Positions 1-8,427 of a DNA stretch of 49,600 nucleotides are shown piece after piece. The stretch is taken from assembly GCA_025933775.1 (NCBI GenBank), contig JAICZH010000007.1, forward strand, positions 1 through 49,600, written 5' to 3'. The notes below the pieces were generated by a model. The model was given only the letters and a program-made list of their open reading frames with translations, ran no database searches and had not been told where the DNA came from. Position 1 is the first letter of the stretch, and every line of letters begins with the position of its first letter. A program made the translations under genes and the position numbers. The DNA is from Chitinophagaceae bacterium (lineage in GTDB: Bacteria; Bacteroidota; Bacteroidia; Chitinophagales; Chitinophagaceae).

Positions 1-12
1 AAAAAAAACAGG

Positions 13-96
13 TGCCCGGGACTGGATTCGAACCAGCACATTCTTGCGAACGCTGCGACCTGAACACAGTGCGTCTACCAATTTCGCCACCCGGGC
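13..96 (-). tRNA. tRNA-Leu (anticodon CAG)
   Basis: Read on the minus strand, a 7-bp acceptor stem (GCCCGGG with CCCGGGC) closes a class II tRNA with a long variable arm. The T-arm carries GGTTCGAATCC. The anticodon stem CTGTG/CGCAG holds the loop TTCAGGT, so the anticodon is CAG, which reads CUG leucine codons. The discriminator base is A, the 3' CCA is not encoded, and a run of T follows on the minus strand. A second leucine tRNA with the same overall structure lies at 40897-40980. Confidence 0.95.
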
Positions 97-152
97 TATA
101 AAACAAATTTGAAAATAGGAAAATTAGCAAATTTAATCTTTCATATTTTCAA

Positions 153-180
153 ATTTTCACATTTTCACATTTTCACATTT
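153..180. repeat. Short tandem repeat, ATTTTCAC x3.5
   Basis: Three perfect copies of the 8-mer ATTTTCAC plus a half copy sit between the tRNA and the 3' end of dapD. This is a simple microsatellite-like repeat, and no function is visible. Confidence 0.8.
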
Positions 181-991
181 ACACACTCACATTAAAATCG
201 CGCAACGCATCATTGAGACTTGTTTTTTTATCGGTGCTTTCTTTTCTTTTCCCAATAATTAAAGCACAGCTTACATTATATTCACCTGCAGGAAATTTTT
301 TAAGATAGCTGCCTGGAATTACAACACTTCGCGTTGGAATTACACCTTTACTTTCTTTTGGCTCATTTCCACTTACATCAATAATTTTTGTGGATTGTGT
401 AAGCACTACATTGGCGCCGAGCACAGCTTCTTTTTCAACTCTTACTCCTTCTACTACAATGCTTCTGCTGCCGATAAAACAACCATCTTCAATTACAACA
501 GGGCTTGCCTGCAAAGGCTCCAGCACACCGCCAACACCCACGCCACCACTCAGGTGTACGTGTTTTCCTATTTGCGCACAACTGCCTACGGTTGCCCATG
601 TATCCACCATAGTTCCTTCATCTACATAAGCACCGATGTTTACGTAACTTGGCATCAGCACCACATTTTTTGCAAGATAAGCTCCGTAACGTGCAACAGC
701 ATGTGGAACTGCACGTACACCCAGACTTTTATAGTTTTTTTTCAATTTCATTTTATCATAAAATTCAAATGGAGGCAATGTATAAGTTTCCATTTGTTGT
801 ATTCCGAAATATAAAAGTATTGCCTGTTTTATCCATTCATTTACTTTCCATCCGTTACTAACGGGCACGGCTACACGAAGATCGCCGCTATCGAGCTTAT
901 CAATCACATTGCGCACCGCATCTGTATAAGTTTCATCTTTTAATAATTCGCGATTGGCCCACGCTTCATTTATCTTTTTTTCAAAATCCAT
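179..991 (-). CDS. dapD: 2,3,4,5-tetrahydropyridine-2,6-dicarboxylate N-succinyltransferase
   Basis: DapD transfers a succinyl group from succinyl-CoA to tetrahydrodipicolinate in the cytoplasmic diaminopimelate/lysine pathway. The 270-residue product has an N-terminal helical part (NEAWANRELL) and then a left-handed beta-helix of hexapeptide repeats at about residues 98-190 (VVLMPSYVNIGAYVDEGTMV, then the glycine-rich GGVGVGGVLEP), typical of the family. The frame is open back to 1162, but the start at 991 (MDFEKKI) fits the family N-terminus and lies just downstream of a TATGTTTG promoter element. A start at 1012 or further upstream would put the codon at or before the expected transcription start. 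The gene is divergent from the glycosyltransferase at 1064. Confidence 0.95.
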   Translation of the reverse strand: MDFEKKINEAWANRELLKDETYTDAVRNVIDKLDSGDLRVAVPVSNGWKVNEWIKQAILLYFGIQQMETYTLPPFEFYDKMKLKKNYKSLGVRAVPHAVARYGAYLAKNVVLMPSYVNIGAYVDEGTMVDTWATVGSCAQIGKHVHLSGGVGVGGVLEPLQASPVVIEDGCFIGSRSIVVEGVRVEKEAVLGANVVLTQSTKIIDVSGNEPKESKGVIPTRSVVIPGSYLKKFPAGEYNVSCALIIGKRKESTDKKTSLNDALRDFNVSV

Positions 992-1005
992 AATTGCTTT
1001 TTTTG

Positions 1006-1038
1006 CAAACATAATGTGTAAACGCAAATTATTGCAAA
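1006..1038 (-). promoter_or_regulatory. Predicted promoter of dapD
   Basis: On the minus strand the -7 element TATGTTTG (1013-1006) matches the Bacteroidota consensus TAnnTTTG. A TTTG lies 21 bp upstream (1038-1035). The dapD ATG is 14 nt beyond the element, which supports the chosen start. Confidence 0.5.
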
Positions 1039-1048
1039 TGATAATTGA

Positions 1049-1056
1049 TAACTTTG
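1049..1056 (+). promoter_or_regulatory. Predicted -7 element for the 1064 gene
   Basis: TAACTTTG matches TAnnTTTG and ends only 7 nt before the ATG at 1064, so the transcript should be nearly leaderless. No well-spaced -33 TTTG is seen. Confidence 0.45.
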
Positions 1057-1063
1057 CCGCCGC

Positions 1064-2065
1064 ATGAAAAAATTTTTGGTTATCCAAACAGCTTTCACCG
1101 GAGATGTAGTACTGGCAACTGCATTGGTTGAAAAGCTGCATCAGTTTTTTCCTGATGCCCAAATAGATTTTTTATTGAGAAAAGGAAATGAAGGTTTGTT
1201 GCAGCATCATCCTTTTTTGCATGACATATTAATCTGGAATAAAAAAGAAAAGAAAAATAAAAATCTTTTTTTGCTTTTGAAAAAAATAAGAAAAGAAAAA
1301 TATGATTCAGTCATCAATTTGCAACGGTTCGCTTCAACCGGCATTCTGACTGCATTTTCGGGTGCAAAAGAAAAAATTGGCTTTGATAAAAATCCATTCA
1401 GCTTTTTATTTACAAAAAAAATAAAACACAATTTAATGAATGGCCTACACGAAGTGGAAAGAAATAATGAACTGATACAATCCTTTACAGATAAGAGTTT
1501 CGCAAAGCCACGCCTTTATCCTTCTGAAAAAAATTATGAAGAAGCCGACAGCTATCGGCTAAAATATACATCAGTAAATTATGTGTGCATCATGCCGGCG
1601 AGTGTGTGGTTTACCAAGCAATATCCTTTGGAAAAGTGGATTGATTTGATTAATAATTTTCCGGAAGATTATAATATTTTTTTATTAGGAGCAAAAGATG
1701 ATATACCGCTTTGCAAAAAAATAAAAGAAAAAACTATTAATCCAAATATAGAAATACTTTCAGGAAAATTAAATTTTCTTTCATCTGCTGCTTTAATGAA
1801 GGGTGCGGTTATGAATTATACGAATGATTCTGCCCCCTTACATTTTGCTTCTGCTGTGGATGCGCCTGTAACAGCAATTTTTTGTTCTACCGTTCCATCA
1901 TTTGGATTTTTTCCTTTATCAACAAAATCATTTATTGTAGAAACAAAAGCAGCGCTTGCCTGCAAACCATGTTCGCTCCATGGGCTGAAAGCCTGTCCGC
2001 TCGGGCATTTCAAATGTGCTTATACCATTGAAACTTCGCAATTGTTATCAACACTTTCTTTATAA
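1064..2065 (+). CDS. Glycosyltransferase family 9 (heptosyltransferase-like)
   Basis: The 333-residue protein begins KFLVIQTAFTGDVVLATALV, the N-terminal Rossmann strand and loop typical of ADP-heptose:LPS heptosyltransferases. It continues with the family's C-terminal donor-binding half (VNYVCIMPASVWFTKQYP, NIEILSGKLNFLSSAALMKG, NDSAPLHFASAVDAPVTAIF). Family 9 enzymes add sugars to lipopolysaccharide core at the inner face of the cytoplasmic membrane; the sugar here cannot be told from sequence. The C-terminal part is cysteine-rich (CKPCSLHGLKACPLGHFKC), as in many family members. The stop is 5 nt before tsaC, so the two are probably co-transcribed. Confidence 0.85.
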   Translation: MKKFLVIQTAFTGDVVLATALVEKLHQFFPDAQIDFLLRKGNEGLLQHHPFLHDILIWNKKEKKNKNLFLLLKKIRKEKYDSVINLQRFASTGILTAFSGAKEKIGFDKNPFSFLFTKKIKHNLMNGLHEVERNNELIQSFTDKSFAKPRLYPSEKNYEEADSYRLKYTSVNYVCIMPASVWFTKQYPLEKWIDLINNFPEDYNIFLLGAKDDIPLCKKIKEKTINPNIEILSGKLNFLSSAALMKGAVMNYTNDSAPLHFASAVDAPVTAIFCSTVPSFGFFPLSTKSFIVETKAALACKPCSLHGLKACPLGHFKCAYTIETSQLLSTLSL

Positions 2066-2070
2066 ATAAA

Positions 2071-2640
2071 ATGAAAAATTATAATAACGATACTGTTCAT
2101 TGCATAAATGTTATCAAAGAAGGAGGCATCATCCTCTACCCTACCGATACTATTTGGGGAATTGGATGTGATGCAACGAATGCTATTGCCATCAAAAAAA
2201 TTTATGATTTAAAACAACGCGAAGAATCCAAATCATTAATCATATTGCTTTCATCAAAAGATGAAATTGAAAAATATGTTTTGCATCCTTCAAAAAAAAT
2301 TATTGATTTTATTGATGAACAAAAAAATCCTACTACTGCAATTTTTACAGAAGCAATTCATTTGCCCAAAGAAATTATCAGCAGCGATGGAAGCATTGCG
2401 ATAAGAATTGTACAAGATGATTTTTGTAAAACACTTATTCAGCGTTTGCAGCTTCCGTTAGTTTCCACATCTGCAAATATTTCGGGCGATTCATCGCCCA
2501 AAAATTTTTCGGAAATAAATGATGCAATAAAAAACGGTGTTGATTATATTGTTCAACACCGTCAAAAAGAAATGCAAGCTTTTCAACCTTCTTCAATCAT
2601 AAAACTAAACAGCTTAAATGAAATTGAAAAAATAAGATGA
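2071..2640 (+). CDS. tsaC: L-threonylcarbamoyladenylate synthase (Sua5/YrdC/TsaC family)
   Basis: The enzyme makes threonylcarbamoyl-AMP from threonine, bicarbonate and ATP, the first step of the universal t6A modification at position 37 of ANN-decoding tRNAs. The 189-residue product is a single YrdC domain. Visible motifs are GGIILYPTDTIWGIGCDATN, IYDLKQREESKSLIIL and the C-terminal LPLVSTSANISGDSSP. It lacks the extra Sua5 C-terminal domain, so TsaC is the better name. It follows the glycosyltransferase by 5 nt. The partner enzyme TsaD is encoded at 43217-44230, far away on the other strand. The stop directly abuts the stop of the converging 2641 gene. Confidence 0.9.
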   Translation: MKNYNNDTVHCINVIKEGGIILYPTDTIWGIGCDATNAIAIKKIYDLKQREESKSLIILLSSKDEIEKYVLHPSKKIIDFIDEQKNPTTAIFTEAIHLPKEIISSDGSIAIRIVQDDFCKTLIQRLQLPLVSTSANISGDSSPKNFSEINDAIKNGVDYIVQHRQKEMQAFQPSSIIKLNSLNEIEKIR

Positions 2641-3237
2641 TTAAAAAATAGATAACCCCACGCCGAGTTGTATTGCTGTTGGTTTCCAGGTATAACTGTT
2701 ATTGATGTGATTAATATCCGTAACGCCGCCAACATACCTTCCGTAAATTCTGAATTTTAAAAGATTTAATTGCAAACCGCCAACCAAAGAGAAGTCTCCC
2801 GGTTTAAATGCGTTCTCACCATTTTGAAGAAGATTATCATTTTTATTGAGTAATACGCCAAACTGCGGACCCACTTGTATGGATAAAAATTTACTCAAAT
2901 TATAATTAAGCAAAATGGGAATACTTAAATATTTCAACTGAATATCTTTTGCATTTTGAACCCTGAACACATCGCTGAAATGAGTGGTGGTATCATTATT
3001 AATCTGATTAAATAATACTTCGGGCTGAATGGCAAATTTTTTTCCCAAGCCTATTGTAGCAAAGCCGCCCACATGATAGCCGAGTGCAAATTCATCTTTA
3101 AATGCGTGGCCTTCAATTTTTCCAAGATTAGCGCCGGCCTTTATTCCCAAACTAAAAGATTGCGAATATGCAGATGAACTAATAAATAAAAATGATCCAA
3201 AAAATAATAATGCAAATGCAAGGAGTTTCGTTTTCAT
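2641..3237 (-). CDS. Outer-membrane beta-barrel protein (porin family, OMP_b-brl type)
   Basis: The 198-residue product starts with a clear signal peptide (MKTKLLAFALLFFGSFLFI followed by SSSAYSQ). The mature part opens FSLGIKAGANLGKIEG and shows alternating amphipathic strands ending in IQLGVGLSIF with a terminal Phe, typical of small 8-10-strand barrels of the PorT/OMP_b-brl_2 type. The exact role is unknown. The frame stays open to 3264 (MKTKFKKRI...), but the internal ATG at 3237 puts the positively charged n-region directly before the hydrophobic core. A second barrel gene follows upstream on the same strand. Confidence 0.8.
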   Translation of the reverse strand: MKTKLLAFALLFFGSFLFISSSAYSQSFSLGIKAGANLGKIEGHAFKDEFALGYHVGGFATIGLGKKFAIQPEVLFNQINNDTTTHFSDVFRVQNAKDIQLKYLSIPILLNYNLSKFLSIQVGPQFGVLLNKNDNLLQNGENAFKPGDFSLVGGLQLNLLKFRIYGRYVGGVTDINHINNSYTWKPTAIQLGVGLSIF

Positions 3238-3283
3238 AATACGTTTTTTAAATTTAGTTTTCAATTAATATGCCAAGAAAATC

Positions 3284-4273
3284 TTAAAAAGTTATTCCTG
3301 TATTAAAATTAAAAATTTGGGTAAAGCGGTTATCTTTTGTTTTTGGTAAATAATAGTTAAGATAAATATCCGGCTCAAAATAAAATTTACCAATCGAATA
3401 ATTTATATCAAGATCAAATCCTGCAGATTGCAATTCAAAATCCTTATTATTTGCCTGCGATTGAAAATGCCTGATACGGCTCAATCGTATTTTTGTAAAC
3501 TGTGTAAAATTGCTCAGGCTGCTGGTGTGGCTTATATTATAAGTGTTCATTCCGCCAATTAACAAAAGCTGTGGTGTAATGCTTAGCCCATCTTTTATTG
3601 AAAACAAATTGAAAAATAAAAAAGAATGTTCGAGGCTCGCTGCAACAGAAAAAGTGGAAAGTTTTGTGGTAACTGTATCAATATAGTTTATATGAAACTG
3701 TTGAGTTAAAACGGTAATCGTTGTATCTACTTTTATTATTTCATTGTATTTGCCAAAAGAATAACCTGTTGAAAGGCCTGGCTTAAGCCAGGGTTTTTTA
3801 AAAAGAATATTTCCATAAAATTCATTTTGCACGGGAGAAGTATTTCGGCTATATTTATTTTTTTCAAAATAGTGTGTATAAGAAATTAAAACATTCGCAA
3901 CATTTCCGCTGGTATAAGCATAAGATGGCGTGATGGTGTATTGATTGAAAAGAGTTTTATTTTTTTCTTTCAATAAAAATCCGGTAAAAGAAATTCCTAA
4001 TCCGCTTTTATGATAATAACCTAAAGATGGCGTAACAATAAGGTGCGAAAAATTTTGCAAAGACTCTATCGCTTTATCGCTACCGCTATACAATTTATTT
4101 CCAAGCCCGATATCAATTCTGAAATAGCTGGAAGGTTTATCAAAATCATTAATCATTTTAAGCATCGGGTCATTTTGTATCAATGAATCAAGTAAGTGTT
4201 TATCGGATGGTGTTTGCCCAAACGATTTTAAAAAAATAAAAAGGGCAGCCAGAAAAAATAAAATTTTTCGCAT
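3284..4273 (-). CDS. Predicted outer-membrane protein, function unknown
   Basis: I do not recognise a named family. The 329-residue protein has a signal peptide (MRKILFFLAALFIFLKSFGQ, cleavage after SFG) and then a short linker (SDKHLLDSLIQNDPMLKMIN). A long series of amphipathic beta strands rich in Tyr, Phe and Ser follows, ending FNTGITF with a C-terminal Phe. That layout suggests a transmembrane barrel of about 12-14 strands exposed on the outer membrane. It lies 46 nt upstream of the smaller barrel gene on the same strand and may be co-transcribed with it. The gene faces away from the DEAD-box helicase. Confidence 0.7.
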   Translation of the reverse strand: MRKILFFLAALFIFLKSFGQTPSDKHLLDSLIQNDPMLKMINDFDKPSSYFRIDIGLGNKLYSGSDKAIESLQNFSHLIVTPSLGYYHKSGLGISFTGFLLKEKNKTLFNQYTITPSYAYTSGNVANVLISYTHYFEKNKYSRNTSPVQNEFYGNILFKKPWLKPGLSTGYSFGKYNEIIKVDTTITVLTQQFHINYIDTVTTKLSTFSVAASLEHSFLFFNLFSIKDGLSITPQLLLIGGMNTYNISHTSSLSNFTQFTKIRLSRIRHFQSQANNKDFELQSAGFDLDINYSIGKFYFEPDIYLNYYLPKTKDNRFTQIFNFNTGITF

Positions 4274-4443
4274 AACAATAATTTATATAAACGACCTTGC
4301 AAACAGGAACCATTTTATTTTTTCAAATTAACTCCTGTAACTGACATTAAAATTAGAAATAAGTTTAATTATTAACGATGCACTGAAAACAGTATTGTAA
4401 CTCATCATTAAGTTAAGATTTCAAAACATCACGCCCAATAGCG

Positions 4444-4451
4444 TACCTTTG
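4444..4451 (+). promoter_or_regulatory. Predicted -7 element of the helicase gene
   Basis: TACCTTTG matches TAnnTTTG exactly, 18 nt upstream of the helicase ATG. No -33 TTTG at normal spacing is visible. Confidence 0.5.
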
Positions 4452-4469
4452 CGCCCAAATAAAAAATAA

Positions 4470-6167
4470 ATGAATGCATTTGAAGGCCTTGGATTAAATG
4501 AAAATCTTGTAAAGGCCGTTACTGATCTTGGTTTCGATACGCCCACTCCCATTCAACTTAAAGCAATTCCAATATTATTATCGGGCACTACTGACTTTGT
4601 TGGACTGGCACAAACAGGCACCGGAAAAACGGCGGCATTTGGTTTGCCTTTATTACAATTGGTAGAAGCAGAAAAAAAATATCCGCAGGCATTGATTGTA
4701 TGCCCCACGCGTGAACTTTGTTTGCAAATATGCAACGACCTGCAGGAATATAAAAAATATGCGCGCAATATAATTGCAGAACCCGTGTACGGCGGAGCTT
4801 CCATCGTAATGCAAATGCGTGCACTTAAAAAAGGCGTGCACATTGTGGTGGCTACGCCGGGAAGGCTGATTGATATGATCGAAAGAAAAGCTATTGACTT
4901 GCAAAAAGTAAAATATGTAGTGCTTGATGAAGCTGATGAAATGCTGAATATGGGTTTCAGAGATGATATTGATTTTGTTTTAAAAAATACAGTGAACCGT
5001 GAAAGCATTTGGTTGTTCAGCGCTACGATGCCGGCTGAAGTAAGAGCCATTTCAAAAAATTTTATGCATCATCCGCAGGAAATAACAATAGGTAAAAAAA
5101 ATACCGCCAATGTAAATATAGATCATCAATACTTTATTACCCCTGCTCAATCACGTTTTGAAACTTTAAAAAGATTGGTTGATTTTAATCCCGGTATTTA
5201 CGGAATTATTTTTACCCGCACTAAAGCCGATGCACAGGAAATTACCGAAAGGCTTGTGAAGCAAGGTTACGACATTGAAGCATTACATGGTGATCTTACC
5301 CAACAACAACGCGATAAAGTAATGCAACGTTTTCGCGAAAAAAGTATTCAATTATTAATTGCAACCGATGTGGCAGCAAGAGGTATTGATGTGGAAGGCA
5401 TCACCCATGTTATCAATTTTGAATTGCCCGATGATATGGAAGTTTACACTCACAGAAGCGGGCGTACAGCCCGTGCAGGCAAAAGCGGTATTTGTATTTC
5501 TATTTGCCATAGCAGAGAAGTTTTTAAAATTCGCCAGCTTGAAAAAATGGTGAATGCACAATTTCACAGGCTGGATATACCGAGTGGGAAAGATGTATGC
5601 CGCAAACAATTTTTTTATTTTATGGAAAGGCTCATTAATGCCGATACATCTAACGGCGATTATGAAACATACCTGCCCGATCTTCAAAAAAAATTTGCCA
5701 ACATCAGTAAAGAAGAAGTGCTTAAAAGAGTGGCGGCGCTTGAGTTTCATCAATTTTTAAAATATTATGAAAATGCTGATGATCTTAATGCAAGAAGTGA
5801 TTTCAGGGAAAAACGTTTTGATAATACTAACGGCAGAAACGTACACGAAAAAAGAGAAAAAATATTTTTTCGTAACGACACCGGATATACCAGACTGTTT
5901 ATAAATGTTGGTATAAAAGATGGATTTTATAAAGCTAGTTTTTTACAATTTATTTTAGATGAAAGCGATCTCAAAAAAGAAGTGGTTGGTAAAATTGATC
6001 TACGCGAAATGAACTCATGGGTTGAAATAGATAAAACCGTTGCCGGAAAAATGATAAAAAGTATTGATGGGAAAAAATATAATGGCCGGCTGGTAAGAAT
6101 GAATGAAGCCGATGGAGGTTTTAAAAAAACAAGCGGAGAAAGAAGAAGAATTGTAAACAGGCAATAG
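4470..6167 (+). CDS. DEAD-box ATP-dependent RNA helicase with DbpA-type C-terminal RNA-binding domain
   Basis: The 565-residue protein has every DEAD-box motif in order: Q motif TPTPIQL (about residue 24), motif I AQTGTGKT (47-54), Ia PTRELCLQ (79), TPGRL (129), DEAD (153-156), SAT (184-186), then ATDVAARGID and HRSGRTARAGK in the second RecA lobe. The C-terminal 90 residues (TRLFINVGIKDGFYKASFLQ...) resemble the DbpA RNA-binding fold, which in relatives contacts structured rRNA. The likely role is remodelling of RNA during ribosome assembly or cold adaptation. It appears monocistronic, and the following 109 bp is repetitive intergenic sequence. Confidence 0.93.
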   Translation: MNAFEGLGLNENLVKAVTDLGFDTPTPIQLKAIPILLSGTTDFVGLAQTGTGKTAAFGLPLLQLVEAEKKYPQALIVCPTRELCLQICNDLQEYKKYARNIIAEPVYGGASIVMQMRALKKGVHIVVATPGRLIDMIERKAIDLQKVKYVVLDEADEMLNMGFRDDIDFVLKNTVNRESIWLFSATMPAEVRAISKNFMHHPQEITIGKKNTANVNIDHQYFITPAQSRFETLKRLVDFNPGIYGIIFTRTKADAQEITERLVKQGYDIEALHGDLTQQQRDKVMQRFREKSIQLLIATDVAARGIDVEGITHVINFELPDDMEVYTHRSGRTARAGKSGICISICHSREVFKIRQLEKMVNAQFHRLDIPSGKDVCRKQFFYFMERLINADTSNGDYETYLPDLQKKFANISKEEVLKRVAALEFHQFLKYYENADDLNARSDFREKRFDNTNGRNVHEKREKIFFRNDTGYTRLFINVGIKDGFYKASFLQFILDESDLKKEVVGKIDLREMNSWVEIDKTVAGKMIKSIDGKKYNGRLVRMNEADGGFKKTSGERRRIVNRQ

Positions 6168-6276
6168 GCAATAAAAACAAATTGACAATTGGCAATAGAA
6201 AATAAAAAATAAGCAACAGGTATAAAACAATTGGCAATTGGTAATTAACACTTGCAACCTGTAACCTGCAACCTGT
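6168..6276. repeat. Degenerate self-similar intergenic repeats
   Basis: The stretch between two convergent genes is built from variants of short words: GCAATAGGCAATA, ACAATTGGCAATTGG, GTAATTAACA, then AACCTGTAACCTGCAACCTG. A related run (AATAAGCAATAGGCAATTG) lies at about 45550-45570. No gene or terminator stem is apparent. Confidence 0.6.
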
Positions 6277-7380
6277 TTATATTCTTCCAAATTTTTTATA
6301 ATATGCCATAAGCGTTGCGATTACTTCATTATAACTGCGAAGGCCGTTGGGCTGTTGATTCACCTGCAGATATTTTCCATACAACCAACTGATGGCAGGC
6401 TCAAAAACACTAGTATATTTTTTATTAAAACGCCGCCATTCCAAAATATCACCCTTTACTTCAGGGCTTAATTGTGTGGCTGCTAACTTGGATGCTGTGG
6501 AATCAAAATAATACACTTCACGATTGGCATACACAAAAAGATCAAGATAAGCCGAGTATTGAAATAATGTATCATTTGAATTAACCGCAGCAAGATAACC
6601 TGAAAAATTAGCTTCGTCTTCCTTTGCATATCCAATCTGGTGGCCCATTTCGTGCAATGTAATATAGGGAAGTAAAAATTTTGGAACGGTGGCATTCACC
6701 TGAGCTTCGCCTGTAAAAGGATTATAATATCCTGTAAATCCCAAATAATTTCCGAGCCATCCATACAAAGAAGATTTTACAGATTGGATTTTATATTTCA
6801 TAAAAGGATAAAAAACCGCAGCCTCATCGTAACATGATTTCGCTCTTTTAAACAATTCTTTTTTACCAGGATAAAGAATTTTTTTTGCAACAAGTATTTT
6901 TTTTGTTTCATTTACTTTTTGCAACAATAATTGCTGCATTATTTTTAGATGCATTGTATCATACTCAATTTTTGGTAAATGCAATTGCCAGGCAATCCCT
7001 TTGCGATTATAATTTAGCCCCCAAAAAATATTAAAAACAATATAAATAATTATAAAAATGAAAACAAGCTTTCTTGTTTTTTGCAGCAATAATTTTTTTG
7101 TAAATCTTTTTTTAAAAAAAGGAGAAATATTTTTTACCAACTTCCAAAACAGCCAGCAGCCTGCAACAAAATATAAAACATCACCAATACTAAATGGAAT
7201 CCATCCGAATAAAAAGCGCAGCGTTATTGCAAAAAAATAATAAAAATTGTTTGTATAAAATTTTTCAACATGATAATGATTTTGCGCAAATAGCCTGATA
7301 ATTATTATTAGTAAAACAAGTATCAGCCAAATCCATTTTCTTTTTTTTAAACCGTTATAAAATTCATATCCTTTTGCCAT
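6277..7380 (-). CDS. DUF3810 family membrane protein with HExxH metallopeptidase-like motif
   Basis: The 367-residue protein has three predicted membrane spans near the N-terminus (about residues 16-31, 45-79 and 105-121) and a large following domain. That domain carries HEMGH at residues 243-247 and acidic residues at 254-256 (YAKEDEANF), an arrangement like gluzincin peptidases in which HExxH plus a downstream Glu bind zinc. This matches the Bacteroidota family DUF3810, whose function is not established; peptidase activity is inference. The NPFTGEAQVNATVP segment before the motif is also typical. It stands alone, convergent with the helicase and divergent from yceD. Confidence 0.85.
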   Translation of the reverse strand: MAKGYEFYNGLKKRKWIWLILVLLIIIIRLFAQNHYHVEKFYTNNFYYFFAITLRFLFGWIPFSIGDVLYFVAGCWLFWKLVKNISPFFKKRFTKKLLLQKTRKLVFIFIIIYIVFNIFWGLNYNRKGIAWQLHLPKIEYDTMHLKIMQQLLLQKVNETKKILVAKKILYPGKKELFKRAKSCYDEAAVFYPFMKYKIQSVKSSLYGWLGNYLGFTGYYNPFTGEAQVNATVPKFLLPYITLHEMGHQIGYAKEDEANFSGYLAAVNSNDTLFQYSAYLDLFVYANREVYYFDSTASKLAATQLSPEVKGDILEWRRFNKKYTSVFEPAISWLYGKYLQVNQQPNGLRSYNEVIATLMAYYKKFGRI

Positions 7381-7505
7381 AATAATTCAATCAACTATTT
7401 GCCGAAGATATGTGAAAGGGTGAAGCATCTTATTATATTCATCAATAGAAATTTTACTTTCATTTTTTTAGTTTGATTTTATAAAATAAATCAATTCATT
7501 TTTCA

Positions 7506-7513
7506 TACCTTTG
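7506..7513 (+). promoter_or_regulatory. Predicted -7 element of yceD-rpmF
   Basis: TACCTTTG, an exact TAnnTTTG match, lies 20 nt before the yceD ATG. The nearest upstream TTTG (7472-7475) is 30 bp away, longer than the usual spacer. Confidence 0.5.
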
Positions 7514-7533
7514 CAACCCTTTAATTTAATATC

Positions 7534-8076
7534 ATGGGAAACAGGCGCAGGTTTGATATTGCTTTTGTGGGGTTAAAGCCTGGAATTCACGAGTTTAATT
7601 ATGAGGTAGATGAAAAGTTCTTTGCAGATTATCAACAGCCTGATTTCGATAGTTGCATGGCAAACGTAACGCTAACGCTCGAAAAAAATACATCCTTTAT
7701 GATGTTGAAATTTGAAATTGGCGGCAGCGTAAATGTGGTTTGCGACAGATGCGGAAATACTTTGCCATTGAGCCTTTGGGACGAATTTAATATGGTAGTA
7801 AAGCAGGTGGATAATCCTGATGAAATGAATGAAAGCGAGGAAGACCCTGACATTTTTTATATTTCAAGAACCGAAAGTCATTTGCATCTGGCGGATTGGA
7901 TTTATGAATTTGTTTCGTTAAGTGTGCCCATGCAAAGAATGTGTACTGAAGAAGAAATGGGTGGACCGCAATGCAACAAAGAAATACTCGACATGCTCAA
8001 AAAAATGGAGTCGGGAGTAATTGAAAATAATCATCCTTTACAAAAAGGATTAGAGCAATTTAAAAAAAAACAATAA
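7534..8076 (+). CDS. YceD/DUF177 family protein
   Basis: The 180-residue protein belongs to the DUF177/YceD family, linked by earlier work in other bacteria and plants to 23S rRNA accumulation. It shows the conserved central pair of cysteines in NVVCDRCGNTLPLSLWDEF, a second pair around RMCTEEEMGGPQCN, and the motif EFVSLSVPMQRMC. Four cysteines suggest a metal site, which is inference. It sits 19 nt upstream of rpmF, the gene order seen in most bacteria, so the two should share the promoter at 7506 and the terminator at 8315. Confidence 0.88.
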   Translation: MGNRRRFDIAFVGLKPGIHEFNYEVDEKFFADYQQPDFDSCMANVTLTLEKNTSFMMLKFEIGGSVNVVCDRCGNTLPLSLWDEFNMVVKQVDNPDEMNESEEDPDIFYISRTESHLHLADWIYEFVSLSVPMQRMCTEEEMGGPQCNKEILDMLKKMESGVIENNHPLQKGLEQFKKKQ

Positions 8077-8095
8077 TTAATTTTAATTTATCATT

Positions 8096-8293
8096 ATGCC
8101 AAATCCAAAACGCAGACACAGTCAGCAAAGAAGCGCAAAAAGAAGAACGCATTATAAAGCAGATGCTCCTACATTAAGCGTGGACAGCGTTACAGGTGAA
8201 ACTCATTTGCGTCATCGCGCTCATGTAAACGAAGGAAAATTGTATTACAAAGGAAAAGTAGTTGCCGAAAAAGCTCCTTTAAAAACTCCGTAA
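8096..8293 (+). CDS. rpmF: 50S ribosomal protein bL32
   Basis: The 65-residue protein begins [20 protein letters not shown], the highly basic bL32 N-terminus, and continues with [20 protein letters not shown]. It has no cysteines, so it is the zinc-free form of bL32. It follows yceD by 19 nt and is followed at once by a strong intrinsic terminator. Confidence 0.97.
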   Translation: MPNPKRRHSQQRSAKRRTHYKADAPTLSVDSVTGETHLRHRAHVNEGKLYYKGKVVAEKAPLKTP

Positions 8294-8314
8294 GCAATTA
8301 GAATATTTTTATGG

Positions 8315-8368
8315 AATCCAAAAATAAGTTTGATTAATTTCAAACTTTGTTTTTGGATTTTTTTTTGT
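8315..8368 (+). terminator. Intrinsic terminator after rpmF
   Basis: A two-part hairpin: outer stem AATCCAAAAA (8315-8324) with TTTTTGGATT (8350-8359), inner stem AAGTTTG (8326-8332) with CAAACTT (8341-8347), loop ATTAATTT. A run of T follows directly. It should end the yceD-rpmF transcript, so plsX needs its own promoter or read-through. Confidence 0.85.
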
Positions 8369-8427
8369 GCTATAATAAATTCCTGTTCTTACTTTATTTA
8401 AAATTGATTCATTTAAATAAAACTTTT

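Noticed and set aside
992-1162. Upstream extension of the dapD frame to 1162
   Set aside because: It runs into the divergent glycosyltransferase gene and its promoter, and the added residues do not resemble DapD.
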